From Brevundimonas sp. (GTDB lineage: Bacteria; Pseudomonadota; Alphaproteobacteria; Caulobacterales; Caulobacteraceae), in NCBI GenBank assembly GCA_015234495.1, contig JADGMZ010000373.1, forward strand, positions 1 to 9,543: a stretch of DNA of 9,543 nucleotides, in the 5' to 3' direction. Shown here piece after piece: positions 1 through 6,470 of this stretch (its first letter is position 1; each line of letters starts with the position of its first letter). The translations under genes were made by a program, and so were the position numbers. Below the pieces are notes generated by a model. That model was not told the DNA's origin and did no database searches. It saw only the letters and a list, made by a program, of their open reading frames with translations.

Positions 1-338
1 GCGTCCACCTGCCCGAGCGGGCTCTCGACCAGGCGCCCGCGCTGGCGGCGGCCCGGCCGGACTGGCGCATCACCGGCGCGGCGCATTCGGCGGACTCGCT
101 GGCCCGCGCCTCACACCTCGACGCCGCCGTGCTGTCGCCCGTCTTCCCTGCCCGCGGCGCCTCGGCCGAACGGCCATCTCTGGGGGTCGCGCGTTTCAGC
201 GATCTGGCGCGGGCCGCGGCGGTCCCGGTCTACGCCCTGGGCGGGATCGACAGCAGCAATGCGCGCGCGCTCGTCGGCTCCAGTGCCTGCGGCCTGGCCG
301 GAGTGTCGGCGATTCAGTCGGCCTTCGGGCCGGACTAG
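1..338 (+). CDS. Thiamine phosphate synthase-like protein (ThiE/TenI family), 3' part only
   Basis: The frame is open from the left edge (first full codon at position 3) and gives about 111 C-terminal residues, roughly the second half of a TIM barrel. Landmarks in order are VHLPE (the usual GVHL strand), TGAAHS (matching the family's G-S-H segment), AAVLSPVFPARG (matching the GPVFPT loop), YALGGID (the highly conserved GGI) and GLAGVSAI near the end. Family members join HMP pyrophosphate to thiazole phosphate to make thiamine phosphate, or in the TenI branch act as an aminotautomerase. The Thr-x-Thr-Lys stretch that binds pyrophosphate in classical ThiE is replaced by PARGAS, and the usual GQ-D after GVHL is absent. 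This is therefore a divergent member whose activity is uncertain. The gene converges on the ntrZ-like gene, and the two TAG stops share CTAG at 335-338. Confidence 0.8.
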   Translation, partial: VHLPERALDQAPALAAARPDWRITGAAHSADSLARASHLDAAVLSPVFPARGASAERPSLGVARFSDLARAAAVPVYALGGIDSSNARALVGSSACGLAGVSAIQSAFGPD

Positions 339-730
339 AAGCGGAAGATCGATTCCAGGCGGAAGCGCGGCGCGGTCCGGCGGTCGGTCTGCGGCGGACG
401 GGCCGGGTCGGCCTCGGGCTCGGCCAGGCCGGCGGTGGCGCCGACCCGCAGGCTCGGGTTGACGCGGTAGTAGGCTCCGGCCTCGACGTCGCCGAGGTTG
501 CTGTCGCGGCCAACGGGCTGGCTCAGGTTGAGGTCCAGGCCCCAGCGGCCCCGCTCGGTGAAGCGCAGGCGGGACTGCCCCGGGGTGGCCGAACGGGCGG
601 CCTGGGCTTCGGACAGGGAGACGGCGGGGGCGCGGCTGCGCGAGGCGGCGGCTTGGGCCGAGGCGGCGTCAGCGGCCGCGAGGAGCGCGAGCCCTCCGGC
701 CAGTCCAGCGATGACGGCGCCCTTGCGCAT
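335..730 (-). CDS. ntrZ: NtrZ-like periplasmic regulatory protein
   Basis: The product is 131 residues when started at the ATG at 730. That start directly precedes a classical signal peptide: Met-Arg-Lys, a hydrophobic core at about residues 4-20, and cleavage after ASA at 23-25. A purine-rich AGGGCAGG lies just upstream. An earlier in-frame ATG at 766 would add 12 polar residues in front of the signal and is less likely. The mature part has a low-complexity Ala/Ser/Arg linker, then a conserved block: RFTERGRWGLDLNL (56-69), QPVGRD (71-76), DVEAGAYYRVNPSLRVGATAGL (81-102) and a C-terminal RFRLESIFRF ending in Phe. I recognise this pattern from the Caulobacter NtrZ family. In Caulobacter, NtrZ is a periplasmic protein that modulates the sensor kinase/phosphatase NtrY of the NtrYX system. 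NtrYX itself is not in this window. Alternatively it is simply a small beta-rich envelope protein. Confidence 0.72.
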   Translation of the reverse strand: MRKGAVIAGLAGGLALLAAADAASAQAAASRSRAPAVSLSEAQAARSATPGQSRLRFTERGRWGLDLNLSQPVGRDSNLGDVEAGAYYRVNPSLRVGATAGLAEPEADPARPPQTDRRTAPRFRLESIFRF

Positions 731-780
731 GTCCTGCCCTTCACGCCGCGGCGGAGCTTCCGCCACGGTCCTTGCCAGCG

Positions 781-808
781 ATTAGACACTGCTGGTCAGC
801 CCGGTCAA
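781..808 (-). promoter_or_regulatory. Candidate sigma-70-type promoter for the ntrZ-like gene
   Basis: Read on the - strand, TTGACC (808-803) is followed after 16 nt by TCTAAT (786-781). This is a good -35/-10 pair, and it would give a leader of about 45 nt before the ATG at 730. It is based on sequence only; no other well-placed pair was seen upstream of this gene. Confidence 0.5.
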
Positions 809-839
809 CGAAACGTGGCCTTTGATCGTTGGTTCCGGC

Positions 840-854
840 GACTCTGGCGGACTC
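840..854. promoter_or_regulatory. Pair of GANTC (CcrM-type) methylation sites
   Basis: Two GACTC pentamers, at 840-844 and 850-854, have starts exactly 10 bp apart. They sit upstream of the ntrZ-like promoter candidate and inside the divergent intergenic region. In Caulobacterales, GANTC is methylated by CcrM, and GcrA reads its state at certain promoters. The site pair is seen directly; any regulatory role is inferred. Confidence 0.35.
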
Positions 855-943
855 CTGTGGCGCGAGCGTCACGCGTCGGCGCGCCTTGGACGTGTTCTCG
901 CCGCCGGACCGCCGCGATGCAGCCGCGGCGATGCGACTTCGCC

Positions 944-973
944 TTGTCATCGCCCCTTTTGACCGTGTTATAG
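944..973 (+). promoter_or_regulatory. Candidate promoter for the DUF3576-leuS-lptE-holA cluster
   Basis: TTGTCA (944-949) is followed after 18 nt by TTATAG (968-973), one of the few AT-rich patches in the region. A TTGACC at 959-964 lies too close to that -10 and has no good -10 of its own. Transcription from here would leave a leader of about 80 nt before the start at 1059. Confidence 0.4.
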
Positions 974-1047
974 AGCGTCGCTTCGGCTTCGACCCTTCGG
1001 GCGGGCCGGCGCGTGCGCGGAAGGTCCGCCGCACGTTTCGATGGAAT

Positions 1048-1053
1048 GGAGAG
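1048..1053 (+). promoter_or_regulatory. Shine-Dalgarno site that decides the DUF3576 gene start
   Basis: GGAGAG lies 5 nt before the ATG at 1059, whereas the in-frame ATG at 1041 has no comparable site. The downstream ATG also puts the lipoprotein signal right at the N-terminus. The GANTC site GAGTC (1051-1055) overlaps this element. Confidence 0.6.
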
Positions 1054-1058
1054 TCTCG

Positions 1059-1499
1059 ATGGTGCTGGTTCGCGGCGCAGCGATCGCCCTGATCGCCTCG
1101 GGTCTGATGCTGGGCGGATGCGGCGGGATCCCGGGCATGGGCGGCGGAGCCAAGCCCGCCTCGACGGCCCAGACGGGGATCGGCGTCAACGCCTTCCTGT
1201 GGCGCGCCACGCTCGACACCCTCAGCTTCATGCCGCTGTCCAGCGCCGACCCGTGGGGCGGCGTCGTCAACTATGACTGGTACACCGACCCGCAGACGCC
1301 GAACGAGCGTTTCAAGGCGACGGTCTTCATCCTCGACACCCGGCTGCGCGCCGACGCCCTGAACGTCACCGTGACCAAGCAGGTGCGGGACGCCGCCGGC
1401 CAGTGGGTCGGCGCCTCTGTCGCCGCCCAGACCGAAACCGACCTGGAAAACGCCATCCTGACCAAGGCGCGCCAGCTCAACCTGCAGAACGCGGGCTGA
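1059..1499 (+). CDS. DUF3576-family lipoprotein
   Basis: The product is 146 residues from the ATG at 1059. It starts with a lipoprotein signal: Arg5, a hydrophobic stretch, then LGGC with the lipidated cysteine at residue 21. A short Gly/Pro/Ala linker follows. The rest is a compact domain with IGVNAFLWRATLDTLSFMPL (41-60), ADPWGGVVNYDWYTDP (63-78), NERFKATVFILDTRLRADALNVTVTKQ (82-108) and a C-terminal helix, LENAILTKARQLN. I recognise this as the alphaproteobacterial DUF3576 family, often encoded just upstream of leuS. Its molecular role is unknown. The linkage to lptE suggests an envelope function, but that is inference. The stop is 64 nt before leuS with no obvious terminator between, so cotranscription is likely. 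A longer form from 1041 would put MEWRVS in front of the signal and is less likely. Confidence 0.88.
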   Translation: MVLVRGAAIALIASGLMLGGCGGIPGMGGGAKPASTAQTGIGVNAFLWRATLDTLSFMPLSSADPWGGVVNYDWYTDPQTPNERFKATVFILDTRLRADALNVTVTKQVRDAAGQWVGASVAAQTETDLENAILTKARQLNLQNAG

Positions 1500-1536
1500 C
1501 CCCCTCCCCCTGACCATAGCCTCCTCAAGGCCGCGT

Positions 1537-1557
1537 CCTTCAGGAGCCGCCTGAAAG
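1537..1557 (+). promoter_or_regulatory. Small hairpin in the leuS leader covering the Shine-Dalgarno-like AGGAG
   Basis: TTCAGG (1539-1544) pairs with CCTGAA (1550-1555) around a 5-nt loop, with an extra C-G pair (1537-1557) across one mismatch. The only strong ribosome-binding sequence before leuS, AGGAG (1542-1546), is half in the stem and lies 17 nt from the GTG start, which is too far when linear. Folding would both mask it and shorten that distance. Function is inferred. Confidence 0.3.
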
Positions 1558-1563
1558 ACAGCC

Positions 1564-4131
1564 GTGGCCCGATACGAGCCCAAGACCGCCGAACCCCGCC
1601 AGCAGGCCCGCTGGGCGGCCGCCGACGCCTTCCGCATGCCCATCGAGGGCACGGGCCGGCCGAAATACTACGTGCTGGAAATGTTCCCCTACCCGTCCGG
1701 GAACATCCACATGGGCCACGCCCGAAACTATGTCATGGGCGACGTGGTGGCCCGCTCGAAGCGCGCCCAGGGCTTCGACGTCCTGCACCCGATGGGCTGG
1801 GACGCCTTCGGCCTCCCGGCCGAGAACGCCGCCATCGAGCGCGGCATCCACCCCGGCGACTGGACCTGGTCCAACATCGCCGCCATGCGCGACCAGCTGA
1901 AGCTGCTCGGCCTGTCGCTGGACTGGTCGCGCGAGTTCGCCACCTGCGACCCGGCCTACTACGGCAAGCAGCAGGCCTGGTTCCTCGAGCTGTTCAAGCG
2001 CGGTCTCGTCTACCGCAAGGATTCGGTGGTCAACTGGGACCCGGTCGACAACACCGTGCTGGCCAATGAGCAGGTGGTCGATGGCCGCGGCTGGCGGTCG
2101 GGCGCGGTGGTCGAGAAGCGCAAGCTGAACCAGTGGTTCCTGCGCATCACCGACTACGCCGACGACCTCATCGAGGGGCTGAAGGAGCTCGAGGGCCGCT
2201 GGCCCGACAAGGTCCGGCTGATGCAGGAGAACTGGATCGGCCGCTCCAAGGGGCTGCAGATGACCTGGGCCTGGGCCGGAACCGCCCCGGCCGCCGCCCC
2301 GCACGGGCTGGAGATCTACACCACCCGCCCGGACACCCTGTTCGGGGCCAGCTTCATGGGCCTCGCGCCCGACCACCCGATCTCGAAGGACCTGGCCGAG
2401 GCGAACCCCGACGTCGCCGCCTTCGTCGCCGAGTGCCGAAAGGGCGGGTCCAGCCAGGCCGATATCGAACAGGCCGAGAAGACCGGCTTCGACACCGGGC
2501 TGAAGGTCGTCCATCCGTTCACCGGCGCCGAGGTTCCGGTGTGGATCGCCAACTTCATCCTGTCCGAATACGGCACCGGCGCGATCTTCGGCTGCCCGGG
2601 CCACGACCAGCGCGATTTCGAGTTCGCCAGCAAGTACGGCCTGCCGATCCTGCCGGTGGTCAAGCCCGACGGGGCCGGAGACGATTTCTCGGTCGGCGAG
2701 GAGGCCTACACCGGTCCGGGGACGCTGTTCCGCTCGGACTTCCTCGACGGCATGGAGATCGAGGCGGCCAAGACCGAGGCCGTCAGGCGCATCGAGGCGG
2801 CCGGCCAGGGCAAGGGCGCGACCATCTACCGCCTGCGAGACTGGGGCGTCAGCCGCCAGCGGTACTGGGGCTGTCCGATCCCGATCGTCCACTGTCCGGC
2901 TTGCGGGGCCGTGCCCGCCGCCCAGCTGCCGGTTGAACTTCCCCGGGACGTGACATTCGACACCCCGGGCAATCCCCTCGACCGCCATCCGACGTGGAAA
3001 CACGTCAAATGCCCGTCGTGTCACGGTGATGCGACACGGGAGACCGACACCCTCGACACCTTCGTCGACTCCAGCTGGTATTTCGCCCGTTTCACCGACC
3101 CGACGGCGGCCGAGCCGGTCTCCAGGGCGGCCGCCGATCGCTGGCTGCCGGTCGACCAGTACATCGGCGGGGTCGAGCATGCGGTCCTGCACCTGCTCTA
3201 CGCCCGCTTCATCTCGCGCGCCCTCTCCGACGCTGGCCTGATGAGCGTCCGCGAGCCGTTCGCCGGCCTCTTCACCCAGGGCATGGTCGTCCACGAAACC
3301 TATTTCGACGGCCTCGACGACGTCGGCCGCCCCAACTGGGTCGAGCCCGCGGACGTCCAGGTGCAGATGGTCGACAACAAGCGCGTCGCCAGCCGCCTGT
3401 CGACCGGCGCCGCGCTTTCGATCGGCGACGTCGAGAAGATGTCGAAGTCGAAGAAGAACGTGGTCGCGCCGCAGGAGATCGTGGACGCCTATGGAGTCGA
3501 CGCCGGGCGGCTGTTCGTCCTATCCGACAGCCCGCCGGAGCGGGATGTGCAGTGGACCCCGGGCGGCGTCGAGGGGGCCAGCCGCTTCGTTCAGCGCGTG
3601 TGGGCCGAGGTCGACGGCTTCGACCCGGCCGTCGCCGGCGACGAGGCCGCCAACGCCTCTCTGGTCCGCGAGACGCACAAGGCCATCAAGGCTGTGTCGG
3701 ACGGCATCGACCATTTCCGCTTCAACTCGGCGATCGCCAAACTCTATGCCTTCGTGGCCACGATCCGGGACCATCCCCAAGCCGGCGGCCAGGCGAAGCG
3801 AGAGGCCCTGTCGGCCTTGCTGCGGCTGGTGGCCCCGTTCACCCCCCACCTGGCCGAGGAAGGCTGGACGCGGCTCGGGGAAGCGGGGATGATCCTCGAC
3901 GCGCCCTGGCCGGTGTTCGATCCGGCCCTGGCGGCCGACGACGAGGTGGTGCTGCCGATCCAGGTCAACGGCAAGCGCCGCGGCGAAATCCGCGTCGCGC
4001 GCGGGCTCGAGCCGGCCGAGGTCGAGAAGATCGTGCTCGCCGATCCGGACGTGAACGCCCGGTTGGAGGGCCAGACGGTGAGGAAGGTCGTGGTGGTCAA
4101 GGACCGTATCGTCAATCTGGTGGTCGGCTGA
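1564..4131 (+). CDS. leuS: Leucyl-tRNA synthetase
   Basis: The product is 855 residues, normal length for bacterial LeuRS, the cytoplasmic class I enzyme that charges tRNA-Leu using ATP. Visible in order are the HIGH-type HMGH (49-52) after [19 protein letters not shown] (78-90), the CP1 editing domain with its threonine-rich TTRPDTLFG (253-261) and GHDQRD (346-351, carrying the editing aspartate), and a zinc module with CPAC (444-447) and CPSC (483-486). Then come the leucine-specific region, KMSKS (625-629), an anticodon-binding helical domain (about 670-770) and the C-terminal tRNA-binding domain. The start is GTG at 1564. An in-frame TGA at 1552-1554 leaves no upstream alternative, and the N-terminus fits the family. 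The stop TGA shares its last base with the lptE ATG. Codons in the zinc module (about 2893-3042) end in A/T more often than elsewhere in the gene. Confidence 0.98.
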   Translation: MARYEPKTAEPRQQARWAAADAFRMPIEGTGRPKYYVLEMFPYPSGNIHMGHARNYVMGDVVARSKRAQGFDVLHPMGWDAFGLPAENAAIERGIHPGDWTWSNIAAMRDQLKLLGLSLDWSREFATCDPAYYGKQQAWFLELFKRGLVYRKDSVVNWDPVDNTVLANEQVVDGRGWRSGAVVEKRKLNQWFLRITDYADDLIEGLKELEGRWPDKVRLMQENWIGRSKGLQMTWAWAGTAPAAAPHGLEIYTTRPDTLFGASFMGLAPDHPISKDLAEANPDVAAFVAECRKGGSSQADIEQAEKTGFDTGLKVVHPFTGAEVPVWIANFILSEYGTGAIFGCPGHDQRDFEFASKYGLPILPVVKPDGAGDDFSVGEEAYTGPGTLFRSDFLDGMEIEAAKTEAVRRIEAAGQGKGATIYRLRDWGVSRQRYWGCPIPIVHCPACGAVPAAQLPVELPRDVTFDTPGNPLDRHPTWKHVKCPSCHGDATRETDTLDTFVDSSWYFARFTDPTAAEPVSRAAADRWLPVDQYIGGVEHAVLHLLYARFISRALSDAGLMSVREPFAGLFTQGMVVHETYFDGLDDVGRPNWVEPADVQVQMVDNKRVASRLSTGAALSIGDVEKMSKSKKNVVAPQEIVDAYGVDAGRLFVLSDSPPERDVQWTPGGVEGASRFVQRVWAEVDGFDPAVAGDEAANASLVRETHKAIKAVSDGIDHFRFNSAIAKLYAFVATIRDHPQAGGQAKREALSALLRLVAPFTPHLAEEGWTRLGEAGMILDAPWPVFDPALAADDEVVLPIQVNGKRRGEIRVARGLEPAEVEKIVLADPDVNARLEGQTVRKVVVVKDRIVNLVVG

Positions 4132-4616
4132 TGCGCGCGGCCCGCGCCGGTCTTGTCGCGCTTGCGGGACTGGCGCTCGCCGGCTGCGGCCTCACGCCGA
4201 TGTACGGCGACGCCGGCGTCGGCTCGGGGCTGACGCGCATCGCCGTCAGCACCCAGGACGACCGGCTCGGCTACCGGGTGCGCGAACAGCTCGAGGATGC
4301 GCTGGGGCGCAACCCCGCCGAGGCGCCGCTGTGGCGTCTGGAGGCCGAGGTCGACCAGTCGCGCCGTCCGCTCGGCCGCCGCATCGACGACACCGCGACC
4401 CGCTACGAGCTGACGGTGCGCGGCCGCTGGACCCTGACCCCGCTGGACGGCGGCGCGCCGCTCTCCGGGGCCCGGACCGTGACCACCACCTACGCCGCCG
4501 CCGACCAGCCCTACGCCGCCATCGCCGCGCAGCAGGATGGCGAGGAGCGCGCCGCCGCCGAACTGGCGCGCCAGATCCGGATCGACCTGATCCAGGCCCT
4601 GTCGGACCAGCCGTGA
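4131..4616 (+). CDS. lptE: LPS-assembly lipoprotein LptE
   Basis: The product is 161 residues. The lipoprotein signal has an Arg-rich start (MRAARA), a hydrophobic core and LAGC with the lipidated Cys at 19. GLTPMYG follows directly, the hallmark start of mature alphaproteobacterial LptE (GCGxxPLY/MYG). The family forms the outer-membrane plug with the barrel LptD and helps insert lipopolysaccharide. The remainder alternates strands and helices, including RVREQLEDAL, TATRYELTVRGRWTLTP and a helical end, ELARQIRIDLIQAL. The short length is typical for this class. Its frame stays open far upstream inside leuS, but the lipoprotein signal and the TGATG junction fix the start at 4131, pointing to translational coupling with leuS. 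Ten nt separate its stop from holA. The order leuS-lptE-holA is common in alphaproteobacteria. Confidence 0.92.
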   Translation: MRAARAGLVALAGLALAGCGLTPMYGDAGVGSGLTRIAVSTQDDRLGYRVREQLEDALGRNPAEAPLWRLEAEVDQSRRPLGRRIDDTATRYELTVRGRWTLTPLDGGAPLSGARTVTTTYAAADQPYAAIAAQQDGEERAAAELARQIRIDLIQALSDQP

Positions 4617-4626
4617 CCGCGCCGCG

Positions 4627-5679
4627 ATGATCCTGTCGAAACGGCCCGAGGTCGATCGCTTCCTCAAGGCCCCCGACCCGGCGGTGCGCGCCGCCGTCAT
4701 CCACGGCAAGGATCGCTCAGGGGTGGCCGAACGTGCCGGCCTGCTGTGCCGGGCCGTCACGCCCGACCTGAACGACCCGTTCAATGTCACCGTCCTGACC
4801 GAGAGCGACATCGACGGCGACGAGACCCGCCTCGACGAGGCCCTCACCGCCCTGTCGATGATCGGCGGCCGCCGTCTGGTGCGGGTCAGGCTGGGCTCGG
4901 AGAAGGCGTCGGTCGACAAGCGGCTCGCCGTCGCGCTCAGGACCCATGCCGACGGCGGCTACAATCCCGACGCCATGCTGGTCATCGAGGCCGGGGCGCT
5001 GGGCCGCGACTCGGCCCTGCGCAAGGCGGCCGAGGCGGCGCAGGGCGCCGTGGCCATCGCCTGCTATGAGGACGAGACCGGCGACGTCGCCCGGATGACG
5101 CGCGAGGCCCTGGCCGCCGACAAGGTCGGCCTGACCCAGGACGCGCTGGACCGCTTCGTCGCCCGCCTGCCGCGCGAACGCGGCCTGATGCGCCAGGAGA
5201 TCGAGCGGCTGGTGCTCTACATCGGGCCGGGTTCGGGCAAGACCATCGACGTCGCCGAACTGGAACAGCATCTCGGCGTCGAGCCGGACGCCTCGCTGCA
5301 GGATGCCGCGCTGCAGGCCTTCGGCGGCCGCCCCGCCCCGGCCCAGTCCGGCCTGCGCCGCGCCCTCGCCGAAGGCGAAAGCCCGGTCATGGCGGTGCGC
5401 CAGGCCTCGATCCACCTCGGCAAGCTGCGCCGCATCAATGTGCTTCAGGCCAATGGCGCCGGGGCCAAGGAGTCGGCCAAGGCGGCCGGGGTGTTCTGGA
5501 AGCAGGAGGCCGAGATGCTGCGCCAGGCGCGCAGCTGGCGGCTCGAGGACCTCGACCGGGTGCTGGACAGCGTCAACGCCGCCGACATCGCCACCAAGAC
5601 CACGGGCTCGCCGGACCAGCTGATCGCCGAACGCCTGCTGCTGGAGATCTCGGCCCGGGCGCGGCGGCTGGGGCTCTAG
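4627..5679 (+). CDS. holA: DNA polymerase III delta subunit
   Basis: The product is 350 residues, normal for HolA, the clamp-loader subunit that opens the beta sliding clamp. The N-terminal domain includes VIHGKDRSGVAERAGLL (24-40), the family's degenerate P-loop region. ALSMIGGRRLVRVR (75-88) is the characteristic segment after the clamp-binding area. RERGLMRQEIERLVLYIG (183-200) is the conserved helix that precedes the collar domain, and the C-terminal collar contains ASIHLGKLRRINVLQ and AERLLLEISARAR. A GPGSGKT at 200-206 looks like a Walker A motif but lies after that helix, so it is not an ATP site. No Shine-Dalgarno is visible in the 10-nt gap after lptE, so coupling to lptE translation is likely. 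The TAG stop shares CTAG (5676-5679) with the stop of the oppositely oriented small gene. Confidence 0.95.
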   Translation: MILSKRPEVDRFLKAPDPAVRAAVIHGKDRSGVAERAGLLCRAVTPDLNDPFNVTVLTESDIDGDETRLDEALTALSMIGGRRLVRVRLGSEKASVDKRLAVALRTHADGGYNPDAMLVIEAGALGRDSALRKAAEAAQGAVAIACYEDETGDVARMTREALAADKVGLTQDALDRFVARLPRERGLMRQEIERLVLYIGPGSGKTIDVAELEQHLGVEPDASLQDAALQAFGGRPAPAQSGLRRALAEGESPVMAVRQASIHLGKLRRINVLQANGAGAKESAKAAGVFWKQEAEMLRQARSWRLEDLDRVLDSVNAADIATKTTGSPDQLIAERLLLEISARARRLGL

Positions 5680-5683
5680 CCGC
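5664..5683. terminator. Possible hairpin at the holA / small-gene convergence
   Basis: GCGGCT (5664-5669) and AGCCGC (5678-5683) can form a 6-bp stem with an 8-nt loop. The two convergent TAG stops fall in the loop and the downstream arm. No T-run follows in either direction, so it is not a canonical intrinsic terminator. It could still slow polymerase on both strands, or be chance in GC-rich DNA. Confidence 0.2.
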
Positions 5684-5861
5684 GCTTCGAGGCCTTGCGG
5701 AAGGCCGGCTTGGCCAGCGCCACATTGCGCGCCTTCTGGGCCTTTTCCTCGGCCCGGGCGCCGCCCTGCAGGCCGGTATGGGCCGGGCCGCCGCCGGCCT
5801 TCTTGGCGGCCAGGGCCTTCTTCATCGCCTCGGCGGTCGGATTGCTCGGTTTCTCTGTCAT
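5676..5861 (-). CDS. Small basic hypothetical protein, last gene of the par cluster
   Basis: The product is 61 residues, Lys/Ala/Arg-rich, with no signal peptide or membrane segment. It starts MTEKPSNPTAEAMKKALAAKK, continues through a Gly-rich GGGPAHTGLQGG, and ends in a basic helix-prone tail (EEKAQKARNVALAK, then AFRKASKRG). I do not recognise a named family. The composition would suit a nucleic-acid- or ribosome-associated protein, but that is a guess. Its ATG overlaps the methyltransferase stop as ATGA, and an AGGG lies 7 nt upstream, so translation is probably coupled. The reading frame ends exactly where holA ends, in a shared CTAG. The fit to both neighbours argues that it is a real gene rather than a shadow, although it lies opposite no other gene and short ORFs are easily over-called in GC-rich DNA. 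Confidence 0.68.
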   Translation of the reverse strand: MTEKPSNPTAEAMKKALAAKKAGGGPAHTGLQGGARAEEKAQKARNVALAKPAFRKASKRG

Positions 5862-6469
5862 TCCGGGACCCTAGCACGGGCCAGCCAGACCGTCGCGCCG
5901 CCCGTTTCGGGGTCCTCAAGCCCGCCGGTCAGCACCTCGAAGCCCGCCCCGGCCAACGCCTGCCGGTAGCCCTCCGTGGACAGGCTGCCGTGGTAGAGCG
6001 GCTCGCCGCGCCATTCGCCGACCGTTTCACCCTCCTCCGAGCCGCTGGTGAACATCAGGGGCGCGGCCGGGGCGAGGTGCCGGGCGTAGACGTCGAACAG
6101 CGCCCGCTGGTCGGCCGGCGTCAGGTGGAAGGCGCTGTGCCAGGCGATCAGCCCGTCGAACGTCCGGCCGAGGTCGAGGCCGCGCATGTCGGCCACACGC
6201 CAGTCGTGTTCGGGAAACCGCCGGCGGCACAGGTCGATCAGGCCGGGCGCCGCGTCGACGCCGGTGACCCGCCGCCCCTGTTGGATCAGGTAGCCCGCGA
6301 TCGGTTCGCCCGAGCCGCAGCCGAGATCGAGAACGGATCCGCCCGCGGGAACCCACGCCAGAAAGGCGTCCAGCCACAGCTTCTCCATCAGGGTCTTGCC
6401 GCGGTCGCGATCCCAGTCGAGCGCCCGGCGGCTGTAGAGATCGACAACCCCGTCCGCCGGCCCGCCCAT
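5858..6469 (-). CDS. Class I SAM-dependent methyltransferase, target unknown
   Basis: The product is 203 residues, a single Rossmann-type domain. Motif I is VLDLGCGSGEP (46-56), which binds SAM. GVDAAPGLIDLCRRRFP (70-86) is strand 2 with its acidic residue. RVADMRGLDL (91-100) is the next acidic loop, and FDGLIAWHSAFHLTPADQ (104-121) is the motif IV region. The C-terminal half (LMFTSGSEEGE, EWRGEPLYHGSLSTEGYRQALAGAGFEVL) has the form of small-molecule methyltransferases, with nothing pointing to a DNA or rRNA substrate. No signal or membrane segment is seen. Its ATG follows the parB stop by one base (TGACATG), without a clear Shine-Dalgarno, so it depends on parB translation or transcript. 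Its stop overlaps the start of the next small gene. The substrate cannot be told from sequence. Confidence 0.88.
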   Translation of the reverse strand: MGGPADGVVDLYSRRALDWDRDRGKTLMEKLWLDAFLAWVPAGGSVLDLGCGSGEPIAGYLIQQGRRVTGVDAAPGLIDLCRRRFPEHDWRVADMRGLDLGRTFDGLIAWHSAFHLTPADQRALFDVYARHLAPAAPLMFTSGSEEGETVGEWRGEPLYHGSLSTEGYRQALAGAGFEVLTGGLEDPETGGATVWLARARVPE

Positions 6470-6470
6470 G

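Larger units (their letters stand above)
731..1058. other. Divergent intergenic region between ntrZ-like gene and DUF3576 lipoprotein gene
   Basis: This stretch is 328 bp without a convincing gene. The open frames crossing it lack homology that I recognise and look like GC-bias shadows. It is slightly richer in AT than its surroundings. It contains a candidate promoter in each direction (781-808 on the - strand and 944-973 on the + strand). GANTC sites lie at 840-844 and 850-854, with a third at 1051-1055 in the ribosome-binding region. A 7-bp GC inverted repeat with a 7-nt loop lies at 910-930 and may be chance. Confidence 0.6.

Noticed and set aside
741..1652. 303-residue - strand ORF spanning the intergenic region, the DUF3576 gene and the leuS start
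   Set aside because: It is antisense to two real genes, no domain is visible, and it crosses candidate promoters. It is most likely fortuitous.
2991..3006. Perfect 6-bp hairpin GACGTG-GAAA-CACGTC in leuS
   Set aside because: It encodes conserved-type codons of the zinc module, has no T-run and no regulatory context; one such palindrome is expected by chance in several kb.
1540..3294. 584-residue open frame antisense to leuS
   Set aside because: It mirrors the strongly GC3-biased leuS codons, which remove stops from the antisense frame. The protein is a Gly/Arg/Val/Asp-rich mixture with no motif, and leuS is certain.
4129..4133. LptE frame extending back to 3552 inside leuS as a larger fusion protein
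   Set aside because: The upstream part is an out-of-frame shadow of leuS. A lipoprotein signal begins exactly at the ATG at 4131, next to the leuS stop.
5224..5244. Walker A-like GPGSGKT in HolA (residues 200-206)
   Set aside because: It lies after the conserved helix leading to the collar domain, not in the nucleotide site. Delta subunits do not use ATP, so the similarity is accidental.
4717..5919. 400-residue open frame antisense to holA
   Set aside because: It has a low-complexity Arg/Gly/Gln/Ala composition and no motif; holA on the other strand has clear family features.
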